DNA of 64,000 bases from an uncultured Lachnospiraceae bacterium (GCA_902493385.1 CABUPO010000005.1:1-64000), one strand, 5' to 3'. Shown: positions 1 to 8,538, numbered from the stretch's first letter. A program made the numbers and translations. Notes: a model not told the origin generated them from the sequence alone.

Positions 1-198
1 CAGATAATTGTTAGAAAGTATATCTTTTTTTCCTATAATAATGCCTCCCGTTATGTCCTGTATGATTATTATGCTGTAATGCTGTTACTAATTGCTGAAT
101 ATGAAAATAGATGTGTAAAGCTTTAGAATTGTATGATAAAATAATTGTACTACATTAAATATATGAAGTCAACAGATTTTGGTAAAGTTTTTTTAAAA
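1..198. other. left-edge intergenic DNA, no gene seen
   Basis: This AT-rich stretch has no open frame with a convincing ribosome site on either strand. It lies downstream of the minus-strand esterase part and beyond its terminator. It may hold the promoter of a gene beyond the left edge, but no clear -35/-10 pair stands out. Confidence 0.5.
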
Positions 199-256
199 GC
201 AAAAATAACGCCCGTTAAGTAACATGTACTTTAAGGGCGTTATTTTTGCTGAGGTC
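199..256 (-). terminator. intrinsic terminator of the CBM-esterase gene
   Basis: A 15-bp perfect stem (arms 199-213 and 235-249) is extended by an inner AAGTA/TACTT pairing. Read on the minus strand it is followed by a TTTT run at 198-195. It sits about 25 bp after the esterase stop codon. Confidence 0.8.
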
Positions 257-274
257 TATATTATATTTGCTGTT

Positions 275-1144
275 TTACTTAAAAATACGTTTTACAAATT
301 GATACAAACCATGCTTATATACTTTGCCTTCATGTCCACCGTCGGTTTCGTAATAAAGATGTGGAACGTTATTTTTGACAAGGACGTTTGAATAACGTTT
401 CGGTTCCGTTTTTACGATAGTGTCATCCTTGCCTGCAGCAATAATAACGAGTGTATCATCAATGTAATTTTCGCTAATGGTAAATGTATCTTCTGTAAAC
501 AGTCCGTCTTCATGAACGCCATAATTTTCATACTCAAATATACCAAATGCCGGACAAAATGCCCCGATATATCTGAAAGAATCCTGCATGGTAAATCCAA
601 TCTGAAGTGTTACGCGGCCTCCCATTGAAAATCCGCAGATTGCCGTATTTTCCCTTCCCGTCAGGGCAGGATAATTCTCGTTGATATATGGCATAAGGCA
701 TTGGCGTAGATCATTAATAAAGTTATCGTATGCCGAATAATGCTCAAGGTTAAACCCGCTGTCATTAATATATACCGGTTCGCCGGTTTCATTAGCGCAT
801 GCGTTAGGAAATACCACTATCATATCTTCTGCTTCGCCTTTGGCAATGGCGTTCCATATAACATACTGGGTGTTGTCGTCATATAAAGACTTCTCATTTC
901 CAAATATGCCATGCAGCATATATAATACCGGATATTTTTTGTTCGGATTTTGTGCTGGGTCATACCCCTTTGGCAGCACAACCTTTGCATTTCTCATTAC
1001 AGTTTCATTCTCTTTTATAACCGTCGAAGGATATGTAATGTCCTGAACTGTGCCTGCGGCGGCTTCATTTATATCCATGAAGCCGTCCGGTACAGATGTA
1101 TCGTTCCCACCAAACTTTTCAGGAAGTGAGTCTGGTGTTGCAGT
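275..1144 (-). pseudogene. CE1-type esterase domain, cut off from its N-terminal half by an in-frame TGA
   Basis: This is an alpha/beta-hydrolase domain of the feruloyl/acetyl-xylan esterase type (CE1-like). Counted from the internal Met at 1078, the nucleophile is Ser151 in GFSMGG, with Asp218/219 in GKDD and His249 in GGHEG as likely triad partners; the oxyanion-side motif MLHG is near residue 54. The frame stays open from 1078 back to 1145, adding a Thr/Pro/Ser linker, and there it meets the TGA that ends the upstream ORF in the same frame. The internal ATG has no Shine-Dalgarno sequence, so the domain is probably translated only by readthrough or not at all. The intact parent would be about 955 residues. 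It could be a genuine pseudogene, a recent nonsense allele or a sequencing error. The enzyme family is clear; the substrate is not. Confidence 0.85.
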
Positions 1145-3142
1145 TCAACTAGGATTCTGCTGTGTTGGGTCGTTTTTATAGAACGCAATGGATTTAATCT
1201 GTATATCTGTATCGGCGTTATGACCCCAATGAAAAAGCTTAAGCGCTCCATATCCGAGATCTGACAATGTTACAACCGTTTCATTATCGCTTGCAGTCAA
1301 ATTATCTAAATATTTACCATTAGATTGACATGAATATACATCTATACTGCCTCCGCTGCTTGTGTATGTAATCTGTGCATACTTATATACGGATGTATCA
1401 ATAGTATTGTCAGGAATAGTATATATTACGCCTGTATATCCTGTAAAAGAAAAGCTCATTGCATTATCGCTTTCATTATATACAGCAGTCTGCGGTCCGC
1501 CGTTTTCATTTGCATATGCAGTCTTCAAAGCTGTACCTTCAATCACATACTTATCAGGAGCCTCTGTCGTATCACCTGTATATTTTGCTATAAGCTTCAC
1601 AGATTTAACTGTAATATCTGCGCTATAGTCTTCCGTAATCTCAGCTCCCCAATGTCCCCATGTTCCTGGGAGAGCTACTACTACTCCATATATATCATCT
1701 GTTACTTGTGACATATCAAATTCAAACACTGCTTCTGAATCTGCATCTCCAGCATTATAAATTCCATCTTTTATAACGCTGTTGCCTTCGCCGTCAGGAT
1801 TACACTCAGCGTTCGTCACAACACCCAGTCTTATAGGTGTGTTGCTCTGGCTTGAAGAAAGAGTTACCACCATTTCTGAATATTTTGAAGGATCAACAGC
1901 AGTCTTGTCTCCATTGAAATAGAATACAATTCCTTTTCCAGCAGCAACATTCGCTGTAACGCTTCCATCTTTTCCATATGTGTTAGCTTCTTTACTAATC
2001 CACCATGAAGCATTAACTGCTGTGTCTTCTGACATTACAACATCTAAATCCTCAGTTGTACCTGGTTCGTCTGTTGCTTCCGGCGCCTGGGTCGGCGCAG
2101 GATTACCGCCTTTATATGTTACCTCAACAGAAGATATGGTTACGTCTTTAAGATTCTTGTCATATGTAGGACCTTTTACACACAAGGTAGTTGCATTGTT
2201 ACCCGTGTTCTCATCATCATATATGATATAAGTTAATGTCTGGTCAAAATTTCCTTTCTCAGTTATTTTGATGATATCAGCTTCCTTTACCATTCGTGTA
2301 CCGTTGCCGCAACTTGGATATATACGGAGGCCTTCAGAGCTTTCTCCAATTGTTCCGGTTACATGTACAATAATGGTGTCGCCTGGAACAGATTCTTTAA
2401 TCGGTAATGTAAAATAGCTCAGACCTGTTTCATTAACTGTAATATCACCGTTATCCTGCTTTGTAACGTTGTTACTATCACCGCCGAATGAATTGCCTAA
2501 TTTTGTAATCTTTTCAGTCTCGTACTCAGCAGGAGAATCGGGATTATATCCCTCTAAATCCGCAGCAGTAAGAGCAGTATCGTCGTTTTTTACAAGAGCG
2601 CCATTATCGGCAATCTTAATGCCAAGGGAAGGATATTTGCTTTGCAGGGCGTTTACAATGCCCATGACATTTCTGCTTTCTGCGCTGGATGTTACTGTTG
2701 TTTCAGCTTCGTCGTTAAGAACCGCGCGGCCTTCTATTGTAACTGCGTCGTAAAATTTATCCTTTGGAATATTTGTAAGGACTACGGCGTACACAACACT
2801 GTTATCTGCCGTATCTATTGAATGCATTTTGTCATTTACTACACCGCGTTCGTCTTTTAGGGCGGTTGTGCTTGTGGCTACAGTATAAGAACGGCCGTTC
2901 ATAGTAAGCTTAATTGCACAGTCCTTTGCCTTGTCGGCGTTATTTACTTTAATGCCGATTCGCATTGATTGAGTGCTGGTTTCGTTGTTATCAAGTCTTA
3001 ACGTTGCGCCAAGAACCGAAACCTGCGGGTCTGATGCTTCTGCCGCATCTGCAGATTTGGGCATGAATAAGAAGCTTGACAATACGATAACGGCAGTCAT
3101 TATTACAGCCATTAATTTCTTTTCATGTTTTGATATTAACAT
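1145..3142 (-). CDS. secreted multi-module carbohydrate-binding protein (N-terminal part of a split esterase)
   Basis: The 665-residue product starts with a Sec signal peptide (basic MLISKHEKK, hydrophobic core, likely cleavage after SADA near residue 33). About 170 residues of Ig-like fold follow, then three beta-sandwich carbohydrate-binding-like modules (roughly 205-345, 365-535 and 540-655). They are separated by Pro/Thr linkers such as PAPTQAPEATDEPGTTED. The last residues, DPTQQNPS, are themselves linker, and the same reading frame continues past the TGA into the CE1 esterase domain. A GGAGG sits 12 nt before the ATG. The modules would anchor the esterase on plant polysaccharide outside the cell; without the catalytic domain the product would be only a binding protein. 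The module boundaries are visual estimates. Confidence 0.8.
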   Translation of the reverse strand: MLISKHEKKLMAVIMTAVIVLSSFLFMPKSADAAEASDPQVSVLGATLRLDNNETSTQSMRIGIKVNNADKAKDCAIKLTMNGRSYTVATSTTALKDERGVVNDKMHSIDTADNSVVYAVVLTNIPKDKFYDAVTIEGRAVLNDEAETTVTSSAESRNVMGIVNALQSKYPSLGIKIADNGALVKNDDTALTAADLEGYNPDSPAEYETEKITKLGNSFGGDSNNVTKQDNGDITVNETGLSYFTLPIKESVPGDTIIVHVTGTIGESSEGLRIYPSCGNGTRMVKEADIIKITEKGNFDQTLTYIIYDDENTGNNATTLCVKGPTYDKNLKDVTISSVEVTYKGGNPAPTQAPEATDEPGTTEDLDVVMSEDTAVNASWWISKEANTYGKDGSVTANVAAGKGIVFYFNGDKTAVDPSKYSEMVVTLSSSQSNTPIRLGVVTNAECNPDGEGNSVIKDGIYNAGDADSEAVFEFDMSQVTDDIYGVVVALPGTWGHWGAEITEDYSADITVKSVKLIAKYTGDTTEAPDKYVIEGTALKTAYANENGGPQTAVYNESDNAMSFSFTGYTGVIYTIPDNTIDTSVYKYAQITYTSSGGSIDVYSCQSNGKYLDNLTASDNETVVTLSDLGYGALKLFHWGHNADTDIQIKSIAFYKNDPTQQNPS

Positions 3143-3452
3143 ATATTTTATTAACCTCCGTTCAATAATAATGGTGTTCAGTCAGCAATCTTTTTACAAT
3201 CCAATATCAGCGTATAATAATAAATGCACATAACTATATAAAATAATTATAATAGGTATAATTATTGATACTACCGATAATAATAGTTTTCGGGGGGGGG
3301 TATAACGTTTATTGTTGTTATTTGGTCTGACATAGTTGACTATGGGATTTTTACGGAATAAAATCTGAATCAGCAATCTAACCAATATTCATAATATTAA
3401 CGGCATATAACTGTCCTAAAAATAAAGCTAAGAAAGGATGGTTGATTTGTGT
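3143..3452. other. divergent intergenic region with a nine-G tract
   Basis: This AT-rich spacer separates the minus-strand secreted protein from the plus-strand small genes and should hold promoters for both. Its striking feature is a run of nine G at 3292-3300 (C on the minus strand). It lies upstream of the secreted-protein gene and next to TATTAT-like elements. No other gene is seen. Confidence 0.6.
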
Positions 3453-3605
3453 ATGAAAAAAGCATATGATACAGTTTTGGTTTCGGTAGTGTTATTTTCA
3501 GATGAAGATATTATAACGGCGTCGTCGGCAAAGGGGCTTTTGGACTATGAAAAAGCTGCTGCTGACCCGGAATTTGATATTTTGGATTTATTTTACAAAG
3601 ACTGA
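3453..3605 (+). CDS. 50-residue acidic hypothetical protein
   Basis: The short frame encodes MKKAYDTVLVSVVLFSDED and ends in LDLFYKD. There is no signal peptide and no motif I recognise. The C-terminal half is acidic and looks helical. An AGAAAGG ribosome site at 3431-3437 lies upstream; in-frame ATG (3438), TTG (3447) and ATG (3453) are all possible starts, and 3453 is chosen by its MKK beginning, although 3447 has the better spacing. It ends 21 bp before the next gene and is probably cotranscribed with it. Function unknown. Confidence 0.55.
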   Translation: MKKAYDTVLVSVVLFSDEDIITASSAKGLLDYEKAAADPEFDILDLFYKD

Positions 3606-3626
3606 CAGAATGTAGGTGATGACGCT

Positions 3627-4082
3627 GTGAGAAGAAAAAGAGGCTGGTTTGTATATCTTTCATATTCGATTATTGGAATTCTGCTTGCAGTATCGGCGGC
3701 CGCATTTGTTAAAGGGATAACAGGAGCTGGCGGCGGATATTCCGATAATGAAGCAGTTATTGTAAATTCTAAGACTGAAGCAGCTAAGGATAATCAATCT
3801 GCTGCAGATAATCAGTCTGCTTCTTCGGAGTATGAAGATGTTCAGCCGTGCGACAGAAAAGCTGCCGATACATATGCTGGCAGTGATGATACGCCTGACA
3901 GTGACGATGCGGCTGACAGCGGCGGTACGGCAAAGAGCGCCGATGCTTCGGACAGCGATGATAATATCGCGCCGGAAAGTCCAAAGACTGCCGATTCTTC
4001 GTCAGAGAGTAATGAAGTACCATTGTCTGAAAAAGAAGTTTCCAAAAATGAAATTGAAATATCATTTGACGAGTTTCGGTAA
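3627..4082 (+). CDS. membrane-anchored protein with an acidic Ser/Asp/Ala stalk
   Basis: The 151-residue product starts at GTG behind a weak AGGTGATG site. A basic stretch (RRKRG) precedes one hydrophobic segment at about residues 8-28. The rest is low-complexity, extracellular by charge, and rich in Asp, Ser and Ala (repeated DS, AD and SDD units) up to residue 151. There is no catalytic motif. It is likely a surface-exposed tether or spacer anchored by its N-terminus and paired with the small gene just upstream. It ends at a terminator hairpin. No family recognised. Confidence 0.6.
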   Translation: MRRKRGWFVYLSYSIIGILLAVSAAAFVKGITGAGGGYSDNEAVIVNSKTEAAKDNQSAADNQSASSEYEDVQPCDRKAADTYAGSDDTPDSDDAADSGGTAKSADASDSDDNIAPESPKTADSSSESNEVPLSEKEVSKNEIEISFDEFR

Positions 4083-4121
4083 CAGGATTAAATACAATTA
4101 TTTATACATAAAGACATACAA

Positions 4122-4147
4122 ACGAAAAGCTGCAGCTTTTCGTTTTA
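4122..4147 (+). terminator. intrinsic terminator after the acidic membrane protein
   Basis: A perfect palindromic stem ACGAAAAGCTG/CAGCTTTTCGT (4122-4143) runs into TTT. It closes the two-gene unit that starts at 3453. Confidence 0.65.
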
Positions 4148-4185
4148 AATTATATTGTACCCATACAAAATCACAGAATTGTCAC

Positions 4186-4214
4186 TTTTCAAAGTAAAAA
4201 AACTGATGTATTAT
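4186..4214 (+). promoter_or_regulatory. sigma-A-like promoter of the ammonium transporter leader
   Basis: TTTTCA (4186-4191) and TATTAT (4209-4214) are separated by 17 nt. Transcription would start near 4221, leaving a leader of about 140 nt that contains the attenuator. Prediction from sequence only. Confidence 0.5.
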
Positions 4215-4232
4215 AACTCCGTCAGGTAAATA

Positions 4233-4303
4233 GCATAACGACATGTCGAGTCAATGGAGACAATAAGCGATAGATATTTAATATTCGCTGGTTGTCTTTT
4301 TTT
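4233..4303 (+). promoter_or_regulatory. ANTAR-like dual-hexaloop leader overlapping an intrinsic terminator
   Basis: Two small hairpins stand in tandem. P1 is GCAT-AACGAC-ATGT (4233-4246) and P2 is GTC-AATGGA-GAC (4250-4261). Both have six-base loops with A at position 1 and G at position 4, the known recognition pattern of ANTAR-domain RNA-binding regulators. The 3' strand of P2 is also the base of a terminator stem (arms 4259-4270 and 4285-4296) followed by seven T. P1/P2 binding and terminator formation would therefore exclude one another, the established ANTAR antitermination logic for nitrogen genes. The short P2 stem (3 bp) is the weak point. Confidence 0.5.
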
Positions 4304-4358
4304 GTGCTTAAGCCTATTTATTATCAAAAAAGGATGATAAGAAAAGGGAGGAATTATT

Positions 4359-6029
4359 ATGGGATATGAATTTGCGATTTGGTTTTTGATTGGCGCAGCT
4401 TTGGTATTCTTCATGCAGTGTGGATTTGCAATGGTTGAGTCGGGATTTACCAGAGCTAAGTCAGCCGGTAACATTATTATGAAAAACCTGATGGATTTTT
4501 GTATCGGAACTCCGATGTTTGTGTTACTGGGATTTGGACTGATGCTGTCAGAGGATTATGTTATGGGAGTGATTGGTGTTCCTAATATTGGAATACTGAC
4601 CGATTTCAGTGGATTTGCAGAAGCCGGAAACACTTCAAATTTTGTTTTTAACTTAGTTTTCTGTGCAACGGCGGCTACTATTGTTTCAGGAGCTATGGCA
4701 GAGCGTACAAAGTTTTCGGCATACTGCCTGTATTCCGCAATAATCAGTGCGGTTGTGTATCCTATTGAAGCCGGCTGGGTATGGAATTCACAGGGCTGGT
4801 TATGCCAGATTGGATTTACTGATTTTGCTGGTTCAGCAGCAATTCATACGGTAGGCGGTATTTCAGCCCTGATAGGAGCTATATTTGTAGGACCGAGAAT
4901 CGGTAAGTTTACTAAAGATAAAAGCGGTAAGACTGTAGCTCATGCTATTCACGGACATTCGCTTACGCTTGGCGCTTTAGGAGTATTTATTCTTTGGTTT
5001 GGATGGTATGGATTTAACGGCGCTGCATGTACTACAATTGAATCTTTGTCATCAGTATTTGTAACAACTACGATTGCACCGGCTATGGCGACTGTAGCAT
5101 GTATGCTGTTCACATGGTTTAAAGATGGAAAGCCTGACGTTTCAATGTGTCTGAATGCTTCTCTTGCGGGTCTTGTGGCAATTACGGCGGGATGCGCTAA
5201 TGTGGATGCGCTTGGTTCAGCCATTATCGGTATCGTTGCGGGCATACTTGTTGATTTGGTAGTAAATCTTCTTGATAATGTATTTCACATCGACGACCCG
5301 GTTGGAGCTGTGGCAGTACATATGGCAAATGGTATCTGGGGTACTATAGCCGTTGGATTATTTGATTATAACGACGGATTATTTTATGGCGGAGGCCTGC
5401 ATCATCTTGGTGTACAGTGCCTTGGTATACTTACAATATCAGCATACACTGCGGTTCTTATGACGATTGTATTCTTTATCATTAAGCATACTATTGGACT
5501 TAGAGTGTCGGCAGAGGAAGAGATTGTAGGTCTGGATGTTAGTGAGCATGGTCTTGCATCGGCATATGCGGACTTCCTTCCAACAATTCCTAATTATATA
5601 GATGAAGAGGATAACGCGGTTGATATTACTGGACTTAAGCCTGCGGCAATTGAAGCAGGACAGGAGGTATCCTCTGGAAAATATACTAATATAAGCATTA
5701 TATGTAATGAGGAAAGATTTGGAGTACTTAAGGATACGCTCGCAGCTATCGGAGTAACAGGAATGACTGTAGCTAATGTTATGGGCTGCGGTATTGAGAA
5801 AGGTAAGAGCGGTATATATCGAGGAGTTAAGACCAGTATGAATCTGATTCCAAAGGTTAAGGTTGATATTGTGGTATCGACAGTAGATCCAAGACTTGTT
5901 GTTGCAGCCGCAAGAAAGGCGCTTTATACAGGCGGTCTTGGAGATGGTAAGATATTTGTAAGCGGAATTGAAGATGTAATGCGCGTCCGTACAGGAGCTA
6001 CAGGAAAGGCTGCTTTAAATGATGAATAA
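4359..6029 (+). CDS. amt: ammonium transporter fused to a C-terminal P-II (GlnK-like) domain
   Basis: Residues 1-405 form an Amt/MEP/Rh channel with 11 expected membrane helices and the twin pore histidines in HTVGG (about 169) and VAVHMANGIWG (about 323). A linker of about 30 residues leads into a complete P-II domain at about 438-550, with the T-loop motif GIYRG, the PKVK strand and the GLGDGKIFV B-loop. In stand-alone systems GlnK plugs Amt when nitrogen is ample; here the plug is tethered. The residue equivalent to the uridylylated Tyr51 of enteric GlnB/GlnK is Thr, so control by uridylylation is unlikely, whereas nucleotide/2-oxoglutarate sensing remains possible. The start has a GGGAGG site. 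It is the only gene between the leader and the terminator at 6071. Confidence 0.93.
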   Translation: MGYEFAIWFLIGAALVFFMQCGFAMVESGFTRAKSAGNIIMKNLMDFCIGTPMFVLLGFGLMLSEDYVMGVIGVPNIGILTDFSGFAEAGNTSNFVFNLVFCATAATIVSGAMAERTKFSAYCLYSAIISAVVYPIEAGWVWNSQGWLCQIGFTDFAGSAAIHTVGGISALIGAIFVGPRIGKFTKDKSGKTVAHAIHGHSLTLGALGVFILWFGWYGFNGAACTTIESLSSVFVTTTIAPAMATVACMLFTWFKDGKPDVSMCLNASLAGLVAITAGCANVDALGSAIIGIVAGILVDLVVNLLDNVFHIDDPVGAVAVHMANGIWGTIAVGLFDYNDGLFYGGGLHHLGVQCLGILTISAYTAVLMTIVFFIIKHTIGLRVSAEEEIVGLDVSEHGLASAYADFLPTIPNYIDEEDNAVDITGLKPAAIEAGQEVSSGKYTNISIICNEERFGVLKDTLAAIGVTGMTVANVMGCGIEKGKSGIYRGVKTSMNLIPKVKVDIVVSTVDPRLVVAAARKALYTGGLGDGKIFVSGIEDVMRVRTGATGKAALNDE

Positions 6030-6070
6030 GTAGACCAAATCGTCTGCATACAAAATTCCCATATTTTTAA

Positions 6071-6110
6071 ATGAGCCAATGTCATGTAATGATTTTGGCT
6101 CATTTTTTTG
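6071..6110 (+). terminator. intrinsic terminator of amt
   Basis: Stem ATGAGCCAA/TTGGCTCAT (6071-6079, 6095-6103) is followed by six T. It lies 40 bp after the amt stop codon. Confidence 0.85.
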
Positions 6111-6192
6111 AATTGCGTAACTTTCCCAATTGCTTTTTTTTCTGTAAGGCATTAGAATAGTAACTACTAATAGCAGTAAGAGGTGTTTGTTC

Positions 6193-7824
6193 ATGAAAAC
6201 AAAAGATGGATTATCAGTTGGGAAGAAATTGATTATAGCCATAGCTGTCATAGCGGTAATTCTTTTGGCGGCATATTTTATTATAGCGCTGTATTTTAAC
6301 AGCCATGTTTTTCCGAATACTTATATACAGAATGTAAGCGTATCATGGAAGTCAGAGGATGGCATTGAGAAGAAAATTAACAGTATGCTTGATGATTATT
6401 CGCTTACGCTTATTACGCGTGAAGATGATTCAGAGGTCATTAACTGCGCTGATGTGGGACTTAAGTATATAACGGACGGTTACGGAGAAGAGGTTATTTC
6501 TGCTCAGAATATACTGGCATGGCCGGCGCATTTATTTAAAAAGACTACGTTTACACCAGAGTTTGACATACAATACGACGAAGATTTATTTGACAGCGTG
6601 ATAGACAGTCTTAAGTGTGTTAATAATACTGATGCAGTACAGCCCGAAGATGCATACATAGCTGATTATGTGTCCGGCGAAGGATATAAAATAGTGCCTG
6701 AGGTCTTAGGCAGCGTGATAGACAGAGACGCACTTAAAAAGACCATTTCTGATGCGCTTGTGAATATGGATGAAGAGATTGATCTTGATGAAAAAAAATG
6801 CTACGTAGAGCCTGAGATATACAGTACAGACGAATCTATTACGGAACAGGCGGCGTATCTGAACAAGTTTACAGATACGAGAATAGTATATACATTCGGG
6901 GAAGATGAGGTTGTGGTTGACGGAGACGTCGTTCACGAATGGATGAATGTCAGCAAAAAAGGAAAGGTTACGATAGATGAGGCTAAGGTCAGGGCGTTTG
7001 TAGACAGCCTTGGTTCAAAATATGATACCATATTCAGGACAAGGAAATTTATGACGACATATGGTAAGGAAATAACGCTTAGCGAAGGAGATTACGGCTG
7101 GTGGATGAACCGTGCCGCCGAAACCGAAGAGCTTATTAAGCTTGTTAAGAAAGGAAAGCAGGAGAACCGTAAGCCGGTATATTTTCAGGAGGCCAGCCAG
7201 TATGGTGCAAATGATTATGGCAATACATATATTGAGATTAATCTTACTGCACAGCATTTGTATGTATATAAAGACGGAAGCAAGGTTCTGGAGTCAGATT
7301 TCGTGTCGGGAAAGAATACGCCGGATAGAAGAACTCCGTCAGGCATATATGGTATAACCTATAAGGAACGGGATGCTACGCTTGTAGGAGAGGATTATGA
7401 AACGCCGGTATCATACTGGATGCCGTTTAATAAACACGTAGGGCTTCATGACGCTATATGGCGTAACAGGTTTGGTGCTAACCTGTATAAAGCGGGGGGC
7501 TCGCATGGATGTATTAATCTGCCGTTTTATGTGGCTGAAAAGATATATAATATGGTAGAAAAAGGAACGCCGGTTATATGTTATGAGCTTGCCGGTACAG
7601 AATCTTCATCAATCACAACTCAGGGAGATAAAGAAATCGCTCAGTTTGTTGTAGATGCGATAAACCGTATAGGAGATGTTGTGCAGAGCAGGAAAACTGT
7701 ACTGGAAAAGACGTTGAAACGTATAAGAGAAAGCTACAATGGCCTTACATCTAATCAGAGAAAATATGTAACTAATCTTAATAAGCTTGAGAAAGCGGAA
7801 AAGGATTTTAAAGAACTACAGTAA
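6193..7824 (+). CDS. membrane-anchored L,D-transpeptidase (YkuD) with PG-binding-4 domain
   Basis: This enzyme forms 3-3 cross-links or attaches groups to peptidoglycan outside the membrane. One N-terminal membrane helix (about 12-34) is followed by a VanW-type PG-binding region (about 40-330). The YkuD catalytic domain (about 345-465) carries VGLHDAIWR and the catalytic signature SHGCINL. The last 70 residues form a helical unit with the pattern VVDAINRIGDV ... YNGLTSNQRKYV, a small helical module common on clostridial surface proteins. Start ATG 6193 is preferred over TTG 6187 because AGAGGTG lies 7 nt upstream. It is a monocistronic gene between two terminators. Confidence 0.9.
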   Translation: MKTKDGLSVGKKLIIAIAVIAVILLAAYFIIALYFNSHVFPNTYIQNVSVSWKSEDGIEKKINSMLDDYSLTLITREDDSEVINCADVGLKYITDGYGEEVISAQNILAWPAHLFKKTTFTPEFDIQYDEDLFDSVIDSLKCVNNTDAVQPEDAYIADYVSGEGYKIVPEVLGSVIDRDALKKTISDALVNMDEEIDLDEKKCYVEPEIYSTDESITEQAAYLNKFTDTRIVYTFGEDEVVVDGDVVHEWMNVSKKGKVTIDEAKVRAFVDSLGSKYDTIFRTRKFMTTYGKEITLSEGDYGWWMNRAAETEELIKLVKKGKQENRKPVYFQEASQYGANDYGNTYIEINLTAQHLYVYKDGSKVLESDFVSGKNTPDRRTPSGIYGITYKERDATLVGEDYETPVSYWMPFNKHVGLHDAIWRNRFGANLYKAGGSHGCINLPFYVAEKIYNMVEKGTPVICYELAGTESSSITTQGDKEIAQFVVDAINRIGDVVQSRKTVLEKTLKRIRESYNGLTSNQRKYVTNLNKLEKAEKDFKELQ

Positions 7825-7852
7825 TATATAATATAAGTTGTACATTAAAAAG

Positions 7853-7890
7853 TACGGTGCAGTCCCATAAGCGGCTGCACCGTATTTTAG
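7853..7890. terminator. bidirectional terminator between convergent genes
   Basis: A 10-bp stem TACGGTGCAG/CTGCACCGTA (7853-7862, 7875-7884) is followed by ATTTTAG on the plus strand and by TTTTT on the minus strand. It serves the L,D-transpeptidase and the convergent flavin reductase-like gene. Confidence 0.8.
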
Positions 7891-7899
7891 CAATTCCTG

Positions 7900-8418
7900 T
7901 TAAGATTTTTTTGTAAGCTGGGCGGTTATTTCGCCAATATACAGATTGTGGTAATCACCGTCTTTATACCATGAGGCGTCTATATCCATATCGATGAAGC
8001 ATTCTTTTGGCATTGGAGCGCGGTACATTTTTTTGCATATATATACCATATTTCCTTCTGCTATATATGGAGTGTTATCGTAGTAATCTACAGTAAGACG
8101 CGCGTTTGCTATCTTATCTTCGTCGCGGCCGGATGTGCTTCCTATATAGCTTAGAGCTTTCCTGCTGTCCGGAGTATTTTCAAAAAATGTAAGTGAAAAT
8201 GAATCTGCTGAATCAATAAATTCTTTTGTATATCTGCTGTCACGCACAACGATAAAGCATACGTTTTTCCCCCACATTACGCCGAGACCTCCCCAGCCTG
8301 CAGTCATTGTATTGGCCTTCCCGTCTTTTTTTGCAGTAAGTGCAAACCAGTCCTTACCAATTAAGCGGTATGGGTTGATGTATTTTGTATTGATGTCTGT
8401 TTCAGTAAATGTTGACAT
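7900..8418 (-). CDS. flavin reductase-like FMN-binding protein
   Basis: The 172-residue product belongs to the FMN-binding split-barrel, flavin reductase-like group. Typical features are the early segment NPYRLIGKDWFALTA, the TMTAGWGGLG loop that holds the flavin phosphate, and the RYTKEFI helix. It would bind FMN and reduce flavin or an unknown small substrate in the cytoplasm. AGGAGG precedes the ATG by 8 nt. It stands alone, divergent from the FMN-riboswitch-controlled rib operon, so flavin supply and a flavin user are neighbours, though no shared regulation is visible. The exact substrate cannot be told. Confidence 0.85.
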   Translation of the reverse strand: MSTFTETDINTKYINPYRLIGKDWFALTAKKDGKANTMTAGWGGLGVMWGKNVCFIVVRDSRYTKEFIDSADSFSLTFFENTPDSRKALSYIGSTSGRDEDKIANARLTVDYYDNTPYIAEGNMVYICKKMYRAPMPKECFIDMDIDASWYKDGDYHNLYIGEITAQLTKKS

Positions 8419-8538
8419 AATTTCTACCTCCTTAGATATAAGAGATACCGTATGGCATCTTTTGCCGTTAATATCATATTATATAAGTATATGTAATATT
8501 TACATATGTGTCAATTGGCGCAGGGATGTATTTTCCTC

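Noticed and set aside
1145..1147. TGA as a reassigned sense codon
   Set aside because: Many genes in the window end in TGA in the normal way (for example ribD at 9927-9929), so the standard code applies and the split esterase needs a local explanation.
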